From: an uncultured Prevotellaceae bacterium
Lineage (GTDB): Bacteria; Bacteroidota; Bacteroidia; Bacteroidales; Muribaculaceae
Length of the DNA stretch: 34,096 bases
Assembly (NCBI GenBank): GCA_900320245.1
Contig: ONRP01000026.1
Location: 1-34,096, forward strand
Direction of reading: 5' to 3'
In this document: positions 9,135 through 15,566 of the stretch, in pieces
How the letters are laid out: each line of letters opens with the position of its first letter
How positions within the stretch are numbered: the stretch's first letter is position 1
Notes under the pieces: model-generated
The model's input: the letters and a program-made list of their open reading frames with translations, nothing else
Told to the model about the DNA's origin: nothing
Databases searched by the model: none
Position numbers and translations under genes: made by a program

Positions 9135-9335
9135 GTCTTCTAAAAAAAATTAGCGGCTTAGCGTCTTAGCGTGAGAGTTTTCTGTCGGGCGAGGGCGTAT
9201 ACCCTGTGCAAGTTGTCTTCAAAAAAACTTAGCGTCTTTGCGTCTTAGCGTGAGAGTTTTCTGTCGGGCGAGGGCGTATACCCTGTGCAAGTTGTCTTCA
9301 AAAAAAACTTAGCGGCTTAGCGTCTTAGCGTGAGG
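9135..9335 (+). repeat. Tandem repeat of about 80 bases, two and a half copies
   Basis: Copies at 9135-9214 and 9215-9293, plus a partial third copy at 9294-9335. Each opens with gtcttc and an A-tract, continues with the octamer array (CTTAGCGTCTTAGCGTGAG) and ends with a segment containing the small dyad AGGGCGTATACCCT. Copies 1 and 2 are identical over nearly 60 bases. Together with the inverted octamer copy and the hairpin, this accounts for most of the 560-base spacer 8963-9522; no gene was seen in it. Confidence 0.85.
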
Positions 9336-9395
9336 AGAGAGTGTGTCGGCCTGTAGTTTTTAGTGGTGAAAACTAACATTTTTTTAGGTAAAAAT

Positions 9396-9439
9396 TTGCC
9401 CAAGTCAAAAACTGTGAGTAATTTTATTGCCCAAATCAA
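9396..9439 (+). promoter_or_regulatory. Paired direct repeats, likely enhancer-binding sites
   Basis: TTGCCCAAGTCAA (9396-9408) and TTGCCCAAATCAA (9427-9439) differ at one of 13 bases and start 31 bases apart, about three helical turns. They lie roughly 45-85 bases upstream of the predicted sigma-54 start site, where activator sites for sigma-54 enhancer-binding proteins often sit. Each contains the half-dyad TTGnnCAA. Confidence 0.6.
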
Positions 9440-9455
9440 GCCGTCTTGTGCCCTG

Positions 9456-9471
9456 TGGCATGAAAATTGCA
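9456..9471 (+). promoter_or_regulatory. Sigma-54 (RpoN) type promoter of the YtxH-holin operon
   Basis: TGGCATGAAAATTGCA matches the -24/-12 consensus TGGCACG-N4-TTGCA at all but one position, with GG and GC exactly ten bases apart. Transcription would start near 9482, giving a leader of about 40 bases before the ATG at 9523. No TAnnTTTG element was found in this spacer. A sigma-54 promoter needs an ATP-dependent activator, consistent with the paired repeats upstream. Confidence 0.75.
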
Positions 9472-9522
9472 CGCTTGAACCATAACTAAGTCTTTTATTA
9501 ATTCTTTAAATCACTGTGAGAT

Positions 9523-9723
9523 ATGAAACCTGTTAACATTGTTATGGCTGTTGTCGGCGGCGCTATCGCCGGCGCGGCAGTTGGATTGCTCTTTGCCCCC
9601 GAGAAAGGTAACGACACCCGCAAGCGCATTGCCGATGCACTGCGTGAGCAAGGCGTGAAACTCAAAGGCTCAAAACTCGATAACCTGGTGAACGACATCG
9701 CCGAGGAAATCAAGGGAGAGTGA
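9523..9723 (+). CDS. YtxH-domain small membrane protein 1
   Basis: A 66-residue protein with one N-terminal glycine/alanine-rich hydrophobic helix (about 5-24) ending in the YtxH hallmark LLFAPEKG. A charged tail follows with TRKRIADAL and a short amphipathic C-terminal helix. YtxH proteins are small membrane-anchored proteins tied to general or envelope stress in Firmicutes and Bacteroidetes; their molecular role is not known. It is the first gene of the operon, 30 bases before its paralogue. Confidence 0.82.
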   Translation: MKPVNIVMAVVGGAIAGAAVGLLFAPEKGNDTRKRIADALREQGVKLKGSKLDNLVNDIAEEIKGE

Positions 9724-9753
9724 ATTAATAACCATTAAATCAAATCAACGACA

Positions 9754-9951
9754 ATGAAAGGATTAAGTGTATTGTATGCATTCCTCGGCGGCGCTCTCGT
9801 GGGCGCAGCGGCTGCTGTACTGTTCGCTCCCGAGAAGGGCTCTGACCTGCGTGCTCGCATCAAGGAGATGCTCAAGAAGAACGGCATCGACTTCAGCGAC
9901 GACGAGGTAGAGCAACTCGTGAAGCAAATCAGCGCACAGATCGAGGACTGA
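9754..9951 (+). CDS. YtxH-domain small membrane protein 2
   Basis: A 65-residue paralogue of the preceding protein. It has the same hydrophobic GGALVGAAAAVLFAPEKG segment near residues 11-28, followed by a charged helix (DLRARIKEML) and an acidic C-terminus. The shared layout suggests tandem duplication, but the tails differ enough that they may have distinct partners. A large intergenic hairpin follows, before the holin-like gene. Confidence 0.82.
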   Translation: MKGLSVLYAFLGGALVGAAAAVLFAPEKGSDLRARIKEMLKKNGIDFSDDEVEQLVKQISAQIED

Positions 9952-9969
9952 CAAAATAGCACCCTTACT

Positions 9970-10010
9970 GACAGGCGGTGTCACTATGACATAGAATGAC
10001 CCCGCCTGTC
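9970..10010 (+). other. Intra-operon RNA hairpin
   Basis: GACAGGCGG (9970-9978) pairs perfectly with CCGCCTGTC (10002-10010), and GTCA/TGAC extends the stem past one mismatch. No T-tract follows, so it looks like an mRNA processing or stabilising element, or a partial attenuator, between the YtxH genes and the holin-like gene. A second, shorter stem sits at 10065-10084, just upstream of the next start. Confidence 0.5.
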
Positions 10011-10094
10011 AAAAGGTGTGTCCGCTCCTGTTCCCTAACCACCCAATCTCTAATCAATAACATTCAAGGCCGCTAGCGGGCTTGAAATATCATC

Positions 10095-10445
10095 ATGAAC
10101 GAGATAGACTACAAAAAACTGTTCAGCGAGGCACGCAAGTATTTCTCGCTCGAGTGGGACTACACCAAACTCACAGCGGTCGAGAAACTCGCCGTGCTGC
10201 TCTCGGCAACAGCATTCATCGCTGTGGTCATCATCATTGCAACCTATGCGCTGCACTGCCTGTTCTCGGCACTCATCAGCGTGCTGGCAACGGCTCTGGG
10301 ATGCGCATGGGGCGCATACCTGATTGCTGCGGCCATACTGATGGTGCTGCTGCTCGTGGTGTTCGCTTTCAAGAGGCAACTCATCGTGGATCCCATCGCA
10401 CGATTCGTCAGCAAACTGTTCTTAAAACCCGAAGACAATGAGTAG
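10095..10445 (+). CDS. Phage holin family (holin-X-like) membrane protein
   Basis: A 116-residue protein with a charged N-terminus (about 1-30), two long hydrophobic segments (about 33-57 and 60-91) and a basic C-terminal tail. This layout fits the Phage_holin_3_6 / holin-X family, commonly found beside YtxH genes in Bacteroidetes chromosomes. There is no prophage context here, so lysis is unlikely. An inner-membrane role in envelope stress is more plausible, by inference. Its last 8 bases overlap the next gene (ATGAGTAG), implying translational coupling. Confidence 0.7.
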   Translation: MNEIDYKKLFSEARKYFSLEWDYTKLTAVEKLAVLLSATAFIAVVIIIATYALHCLFSALISVLATALGCAWGAYLIAAAILMVLLLVVFAFKRQLIVDPIARFVSKLFLKPEDNE

Positions 10446-10761
10446 CAACACGACCACCACCAATCCCGACACCGTGCAGCAGTTGCCGGTGCTGACCAAC
10501 GATGCCCCCGAAGACTGGCGCGGAATGACGCTCGAGCAGTTGAGACGGGCTCGAGGCAAGGCCCTCGTCAGGCGAGAAGTGGGAAGGGCTGCCATGCAGT
10601 ACAGCATCGACGGCGTCAAGGACAACGTCGCCACCAACGGCGTCAGGGCGCTCATGTTCAGCCCCTCGACGGTGTCGCACCTCAAGACCGCCGACTACCT
10701 GCTCTTGGGCTTCAGGTTTGCCCGATGGCTGTTGTCGATGCGCAACCGCCGTCGCCGCTGA
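10438..10761 (+). CDS. Unknown small basic protein of the YtxH-holin operon
   Basis: A 107-residue protein of unknown function. Residues 1-25 are Ser/Thr/Asn-rich, followed by a charged helix (MTLEQLRRARGKALVRREVG) and a moderately hydrophobic stretch near 86-101. The tail is strongly basic (RNRRRR). No strong transmembrane helix is evident, but the amphipathic C-terminus could lie on the membrane. It overlaps the holin-like gene by 8 bases, which supports a linked function. It is the last gene of the operon. Confidence 0.65.
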   Translation: MSSNTTTTNPDTVQQLPVLTNDAPEDWRGMTLEQLRRARGKALVRREVGRAAMQYSIDGVKDNVATNGVRALMFSPSTVSHLKTADYLLLGFRFARWLLSMRNRRRR

Positions 10762-10824
10762 CCGCTGTCGGCCGCCCGCGGCCGTCGCTTCGGTGACCAT
10801 GAATGCGTCATCCCTGATGTCTGG

Positions 10825-10841
10825 TGCCCGCCCGGCGGGCA
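10825..10841 (+). terminator. Possible terminator hairpin of the YtxH-holin operon
   Basis: TGCCCG (10825-10830) and CGGGCA (10836-10841) form a GC-rich stem with a five-base loop, about 65 bases after the last stop of the operon. No T-run follows, so termination is uncertain. Confidence 0.3.
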
Positions 10842-10902
10842 TATCCTCTCCCCCGTGATTGACAAAAATCAGCCTAAAAATAACTTTTTTTTTGAAAAAA
10901 GG

Positions 10903-10932
10903 CTTGTATTTTTCTGAATTTGTCTATATTTG
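10903..10932 (+). promoter_or_regulatory. Promoter of the ECF sigma factor gene
   Basis: CTTG (10903-10906), an 18-base spacer and TATATTTG (10925-10932). The predicted leader is long, about 110 bases, AT-rich and without an evident structured element. Confidence 0.6.
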
Positions 10933-11048
10933 CAGCCCGGAATCTATGATTTCGGCACTTGAGAGTTAATAATTTTAATGACTATAAAACACTAAAAAAT
11001 ATCTGCCTATCGACAAACATTACTCTTATTGACCAATAGTATATAGTA

Positions 11049-11639
11049 ATGAAGATTTATAATGACAAGAGCGATGACCAGTTGATCTCGCTGTATGTCG
11101 ATGGCACAAACGAGGCCTTTGATGAACTCCTGGAGCGTCACAAAGACCGCATTTACATGTACATATACCATGCGGTAAAAAACGAAGAACTGGCCGATGA
11201 CATCTTCCAGGACACCTTCGTCAAAGCCATCACGACCATCAAGCAGGGACGCTATGTCGAAAACGGACATTTCCCCGCCTGGATTACACGCATAGCCCAC
11301 AACCTGATTATCGATTATTTCCGCCAGACCAAGACCGAGAACCTGCAGTCTACCGACGATGACGAGGTGAACATCCTCAACCGCAAGGAACTCGCCGACG
11401 GCACCGTCGAGGACAACCTGGTGGCCACCCAGATACACAACGACGTGCGCCGACTCATCCGCGCTCTGCCGGCAAGCCAGCGCGAGGTGCTCGTGATGCG
11501 CTACTACAAGAACATGAGTTTCAAGGAAATCGCCGACACCACCGGCGTGAGCATCAACACGGCCTTGGGACGCATGCGCTACGCCATCCTCAACATGCGC
11601 CGTCTGGCCGAGGAGAACAACATCGTCCTCACGATGTGA
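11049..11639 (+). CDS. ECF-family RNA polymerase sigma factor
   Basis: A 196-residue sigma-70 family factor with only regions 2 and 4, as in ECF sigmas. Region 2 spans about residues 20-95 and includes the core-binding and -10 recognition helices (ELADDIFQDTFVKA, then ITRIAHNLIIDYFR). Region 4 (about 137-190) has the helix-turn-helix SFKEIADTTGVSINTALGRM. It should direct RNA polymerase to a stress regulon. No anti-sigma gene lies beside it, so control must be at expression level or from elsewhere. It is a separate transcription unit between the YtxH-holin operon and tig. Confidence 0.9.
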   Translation: MKIYNDKSDDQLISLYVDGTNEAFDELLERHKDRIYMYIYHAVKNEELADDIFQDTFVKAITTIKQGRYVENGHFPAWITRIAHNLIIDYFRQTKTENLQSTDDDEVNILNRKELADGTVEDNLVATQIHNDVRRLIRALPASQREVLVMRYYKNMSFKEIADTTGVSINTALGRMRYAILNMRRLAEENNIVLTM

Positions 11640-11674
11640 GCGCCACACCCCAACGATAGGAATAAACGATAAGT

Positions 11675-11740
11675 ACAATAGATACAGGTTGTCCGCCAGC
11701 CGGATAATTCACTGTGTTTATTGTATTTATTGTTTTCTTT
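11675..11740 (+). terminator. Possible terminator after the ECF sigma gene
   Basis: ACAATAGATACA (11675-11686) pairs with TGTATTTATTGT (11722-11733) with one G-U wobble. An inner short stem lies in the loop, and a T-rich tail follows to 11740. Confidence 0.5.
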
Positions 11741-11760
11741 ATGTAATTTTTGGAGTGAAA

Positions 11761-11792
11761 TTTGGTGTGTCGGGCTAAAAGTAGTACCTTTG
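11761..11792 (+). promoter_or_regulatory. Promoter of tig
   Basis: TTTG (11761-11764), a 20-base spacer and TACCTTTG (11785-11792) form a perfect consensus. The leader is about 45 bases. An in-frame start at 11762 falls inside the promoter and is excluded. Confidence 0.85.
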
Positions 11793-11842
11793 CAGCCGCT
11801 TTTCAGAGAACTAAACATTTAACAGACAATACAAACCAAGTA

Positions 11843-13216
11843 ATGAACGTAAGTTTTGAACAAATTGATGCGGTGAACGGACTGCTCACCGTTGAACTCA
11901 AGAGAGACGATTTCGCAAGCGAAGTGAACAAGGAAGTGGCTGCCATGGGTCAGCGTCACCCCATCAAGGGTTTCCGTCCCGGCCATGCCCCCAAGTCGCT
12001 GCTGATGAAGTATTACGGTGCCAGTGCCACTGCCGACGTGATTGACCGCAAGGTGGGCCGTGCCGTCTATGACTACATCCGTGAGAACAAGTTGCACATC
12101 CTGGGTGAGCCCCTGCCCAACGAGGACACCAAGGTCGACATCATGAACGACGAGGAGATGACCTTCAAGTATGACCTGGGTATGGCTCCCGCCGTTGAAC
12201 TCAAACTCAACAAGCGCATCAACGTGCCCTATTACAATATCGAGGTGACCGACCAGATGGTCGACGACGCCATTGCCCACGACCGCAAGCGCCTGGGTAC
12301 CCTCGTCGACGGCGAGGTCAGCGACAAGGAGTCGATGCTGCGTGGCTCGATGATTGAACTCGATGAGGAGGGCAACGACAAGCAGGACGGCATCAAGGTG
12401 GAGCGCACCGTGATTTCGCCCCGCTACATGAGCGACGAGGACGAGGCCGCCAAGTTTGTCGGCGTCAAGGTCGGCGACACCTTCGTCTTCAATCCCCACA
12501 AGGCCAACGGCGGCAACATCGCCGAACTGGCTGCCATGCTCAACGTGGACCGCAGCGAGGCCGACGTCAAGAGCGACTTCCGCATCACCATCGAGGAGAT
12601 CAAGGTCAACCAGGAGGCCGAGATGAACGAGGAGTTCTTCAAGGGCGTCCTCGGCACCGACACCGACGTCAAGGACGAGGCCGCCTTCCGTGAGGCCGTG
12701 CGCGAGATGATTGGCCGTGCCAACGTGCCCGAGAGCAACTACCGCTTCACTGTTGACGTGCAGCGCATCCTCACCGACAAGGCCGGCGAGATGCCCCTGC
12801 CCGAGGAGTTCCTCAAGCGATTCCTCAAACTGCGCCGTGAGCAGGACGAGAAGGAGAACACCGAGATCACCGACGAGGAGGCTCAGAACATGTTCAAGTC
12901 GCTGCGCTGGCAACTCGTGAAGGACCACCTCGCCCAGGAACTCGGTATCCAGGTCGAGAAAGAGGACATCGACACCGCTGCCTTCATCTTCGCACAGCAG
13001 CAGTTGTCGCAGTATGGCATCTACAATGCCCCCGATGACCTCATCCGCCAGCAGGCCGAGCGCTACATGCAGGACGACCGCGCCCGCGAGATGATTCAGG
13101 AGCACGCCATCGACAACAAGTTCTTTGCCGCTGTCAAGGAGTCTGTCAAGGTCAACGAGAAGACCATCAGCGTCGACGACTTCCGCAAACTCTACGAGCA
13201 GGACGAGAAAAAGTAA
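11843..13216 (+). CDS. tig: Trigger factor, ribosome-associated chaperone
   Basis: A 457-residue trigger factor. The ribosome-binding N-terminal domain (about 1-110) contains the signature KGFRPGHAPKSLL. A degenerate PPIase-like middle domain follows (about 150-245), and the long helical C-terminal substrate-binding domain runs to the end. It binds nascent chains at the ribosomal exit tunnel. The start at 11843 gives the normal N-terminus MNVSFEQIDAVNGLLTVELK and fits the promoter. A strong terminator follows, but the neighbours are clpP and clpX, the common tig-clpP-clpX order, here split into two transcription units. Confidence 0.93.
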   Translation: MNVSFEQIDAVNGLLTVELKRDDFASEVNKEVAAMGQRHPIKGFRPGHAPKSLLMKYYGASATADVIDRKVGRAVYDYIRENKLHILGEPLPNEDTKVDIMNDEEMTFKYDLGMAPAVELKLNKRINVPYYNIEVTDQMVDDAIAHDRKRLGTLVDGEVSDKESMLRGSMIELDEEGNDKQDGIKVERTVISPRYMSDEDEAAKFVGVKVGDTFVFNPHKANGGNIAELAAMLNVDRSEADVKSDFRITIEEIKVNQEAEMNEEFFKGVLGTDTDVKDEAAFREAVREMIGRANVPESNYRFTVDVQRILTDKAGEMPLPEEFLKRFLKLRREQDEKENTEITDEEAQNMFKSLRWQLVKDHLAQELGIQVEKEDIDTAAFIFAQQQLSQYGIYNAPDDLIRQQAERYMQDDRAREMIQEHAIDNKFFAAVKESVKVNEKTISVDDFRKLYEQDEKK

Positions 13217-13243
13217 GCAGCATCACCTGCACATGACACCATG

Positions 13244-13287
13244 CGCGGGGGCAGGGTAGGACACTACCTTGTCCCCGCGTGCTTTTT
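13244..13287 (+). terminator. Intrinsic terminator of tig
   Basis: A 15-bp stem (13244-13258 with 13265-13279, two G-U pairs) closes a six-base loop and is followed by TTTTT at 13283-13287. Confidence 0.85.
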
Positions 13288-13401
13288 ATACATTTACAAA
13301 CTACATCCATGCACACGCGCATGACAAGTCGTCAGGTTGGCCTGGTTTTTGTAACAGCACGGTTGGTTTTATCCCCCTTTTGAAAAAAAATGCTCAACCC
13401 G

Positions 13402-13433
13402 TTTGCAGGATTGAGAAAAAAATTGTATCTTTG
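13402..13433 (+). promoter_or_regulatory. Promoter of clpP-clpX
   Basis: TTTG (13402-13405), a 20-base spacer and TATCTTTG (13426-13433) form a perfect consensus. The leader is about 35 bases and AT-rich. Confidence 0.85.
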
Positions 13434-13470
13434 AACAAAAATAAATTTTTAACCATTTCAATATAGACTT

Positions 13471-14178
13471 ATGGAAAACGATTTCAGAAAATTTGCAGTG
13501 CATCATTTGGGCATGAACGGACTGGCGCTTGACCAGTTTGCCGCCGGCGTTACCAACAACTACATTTCCCCCACCATCATGGAGGAGCGCAAACTCAACG
13601 TCACCCAACTCGACGTGTTCTCGCGTCTGATGATGGACCGCATCATCTTCCTGGGCACCCAGGTCGACGACTACACCGCCAACGTCATCCAGGCCCAGTT
13701 GCTCTATCTCGACAGTTCCGACCCCGGCAAGGACATCTCGCTCTACATCAACTCGCCCGGCGGCTCGGTATATGCCGGACTGGGTATCTATGACACGATG
13801 CAGTATATCCAGAGCGACGTTTCCACCATCTGCACCGGCATGGCCGCTTCGATGGCCGCCGTGCTGCTCGTCGCCGGACAGAAGGACAAGCGCTTTGCCT
13901 TGAAGCACAGCCGCGTGATGATTCACCAGCCCATGGGCGGCATCAGCGGTCAGGCCTCGGACATCGAGATTACTTCGCGCGAAATCCTCAAACTCAAGAA
14001 GGAACTTTACACCATCATCAGCGACCACTCGGGACAACCTTACGACAAGGTCTATGCCGACAGCGACCGCGACTACTGGATGACCGCTGCCGAGGCCAAG
14101 GACTACGGCATGATCGACAAGGTCCTCCTGCGCGAGGAGAAGCCAGCCGCCCCCGCTGCTGATACTACCGAACCCTAA
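13471..14178 (+). CDS. clpP: ATP-dependent Clp protease proteolytic subunit
   Basis: A 235-residue serine peptidase of family S14. The catalytic triad is Ser127 (in GMAAS), His152 (in IHQPMGG) and Asp201 (in DRDYWM), with the usual spacing. Compared with E. coli ClpP it has a longer N-terminus and an Ala/Pro-rich C-terminal tail (about 224-235). It forms the tetradecameric degradation chamber that docks with ClpX, whose gene starts six bases downstream, so the two are co-translated from one mRNA. Confidence 0.96.
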   Translation: MENDFRKFAVHHLGMNGLALDQFAAGVTNNYISPTIMEERKLNVTQLDVFSRLMMDRIIFLGTQVDDYTANVIQAQLLYLDSSDPGKDISLYINSPGGSVYAGLGIYDTMQYIQSDVSTICTGMAASMAAVLLVAGQKDKRFALKHSRVMIHQPMGGISGQASDIEITSREILKLKKELYTIISDHSGQPYDKVYADSDRDYWMTAAEAKDYGMIDKVLLREEKPAAPAADTTEP

Positions 14179-14184
14179 TCAATC

Positions 14185-15426
14185 ATGGCAAAAAAGAAGA
14201 ATACCGACACACTGTATTGTAGTTTCTGTGGGCGCAGCAGCATGGAGGTGGAGTTGATGTTGCCGGGAATGAACGGCTGCATCTGCAACGAATGTGCCGA
14301 GCGGGCCGTGGAACTCTCGCAAGAGTACCTCGGCAAGATGAAAGCCATGGCACTCACCGACCTTGACCTCGAGTCACTGCCCAAGCCCGCCGAAATCAAG
14401 GCCTACCTCGACCAGTATGTCATCGGGCAGGAGACGGCCAAGCGCTACCTGTCGGTCGCGGTCTATAACCACTACAAGCGACTGAACCAGCGGCATGACG
14501 ACGATATCGACATCGAGAAGAGCAATATCATCATTGTGGGACCCACAGGTACCGGCAAGACGCTGCTCGCCAAGACCATAGCACGCATGCTGAAGGTGCC
14601 CTTCGCCATTGTCGACGCCACGGTGCTCACCGAGGCCGGTTACGTGGGCGAGGACATCGAGAGCCTGTTGACCAGGCTGCTGGCAGCCTGCGACTACAAC
14701 GTCGCCGAGGCCGAACGCGGCATCGTCTTCATCGACGAGATTGACAAAATCGCGCGCAAGGGCGACAACCCGAGCATCACGCGCGACGTCAGCGGTGAGG
14801 GCGTCCAGCAGGGACTGCTCAAACTGCTCGAAGGCTCGGTGGTCAATGTGCCGCCCCAGGGAGGGCGCAAGCATCCCGAGCAGAAGATGATTGCTGTCGA
14901 CACCAAGAATATCCTGTTCATCTGCGGTGGAGCCTTCGAGGGCATCGAGCGCAAGATTGCACAGCGACTCAATACCCACGTCGTGGGATTCGGTGCTGGC
15001 AACCACGTGAGCAAGGCCGACCGCGACAAGTTGCTGCATTTCGTGGCACCGCAGGACCTGCGCAGTTACGGACTCATCCCCGAGATCATCGGCCGACTGC
15101 CCATCCTCACCAATCTGGAACCCCTCGACCGCGATGCCTTGCTGCGCATCCTCACCGAGCCCAAGAATGCCATCGTCAGGCAGTACAAGAAACTGCTCGA
15201 GATGGATGGGGTGGAACTCGTCATCGGCCCCGGAGTGCTCGAGTTTGTCGTCGACAAGTCGATAGAGTACAAACTGGGAGCACGAGGACTGAGGAGCCTC
15301 TTCGAGACCATCATGATCGATGTCATGTACCAGGCTCCGTCGATGCGCAAGAAGCGCTTTGTCCTCACCCGCGACTTCGCCGAACAGCAACTCTCGAAGT
15401 CCAATTTTGAACTTCTGGCAGAGTAA
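14185..15426 (+). CDS. clpX: ClpX, ATP-dependent unfoldase of ClpXP
   Basis: A 413-residue AAA+ unfoldase. The N-terminal zinc-binding domain uses C12, C15, C34 and C37. Walker A is GPTGTGKT at 119-126. The pore loop GYVG and Walker B IVFIDEID are present, and the sensor-2 arginine lies in GARGLRSLFE. It selects, unfolds and feeds substrates to ClpP in the cytosol. It is the second gene of the clpP-clpX operon and is followed by a strong terminator. Confidence 0.97.
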   Translation: MAKKKNTDTLYCSFCGRSSMEVELMLPGMNGCICNECAERAVELSQEYLGKMKAMALTDLDLESLPKPAEIKAYLDQYVIGQETAKRYLSVAVYNHYKRLNQRHDDDIDIEKSNIIIVGPTGTGKTLLAKTIARMLKVPFAIVDATVLTEAGYVGEDIESLLTRLLAACDYNVAEAERGIVFIDEIDKIARKGDNPSITRDVSGEGVQQGLLKLLEGSVVNVPPQGGRKHPEQKMIAVDTKNILFICGGAFEGIERKIAQRLNTHVVGFGAGNHVSKADRDKLLHFVAPQDLRSYGLIPEIIGRLPILTNLEPLDRDALLRILTEPKNAIVRQYKKLLEMDGVELVIGPGVLEFVVDKSIEYKLGARGLRSLFETIMIDVMYQAPSMRKKRFVLTRDFAEQQLSKSNFELLAE

Positions 15427-15443
15427 GACATAACGGCCTCAGG

Positions 15444-15491
15444 TTTTAGGCTCCGGTAAGACCCTCTTGCCGGAGCCTAAAATTATTTTTT
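15444..15491 (+). terminator. Intrinsic terminator of clpP-clpX
   Basis: TTTTAGGCTCCGGTAA (15444-15459) pairs with TTGCCGGAGCCTAAAA (15467-15482) through 16 bp with one G-U pair. A T-run follows at 15486-15491. Confidence 0.88.
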
Positions 15492-15499
15492 CAAAAAAA

Positions 15500-15531
15500 A
15501 TTGTGCAGTTCAGCAAATAGTACTATATTTG
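15500..15531 (+). promoter_or_regulatory. Promoter of recQ
   Basis: ATTG (15500-15503), a 20-base spacer and TATATTTG (15524-15531). The leader before the ATG at 15567 is about 30 bases. Confidence 0.75.
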
Positions 15532-15566
15532 TGAAATCATTGAAACCCTAAACCTAATTATTGAAT

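Noticed and set aside
9135-9335. Possible CRISPR array
   Set aside because: Repeats of about 80 bases with no unique spacers, only two and a half copies, and no cas genes nearby.
10095-10445. Holin-like gene as sign of a prophage
   Set aside because: No integrase, structural, lysis or packaging genes are nearby; the YtxH neighbourhood fits a chromosomal stress operon.
13269-13466. Small plus-strand open frame of 65 codons between tig and clpP
   Set aside because: It runs through the tig terminator and the clpP promoter, and its product has no recognisable features.
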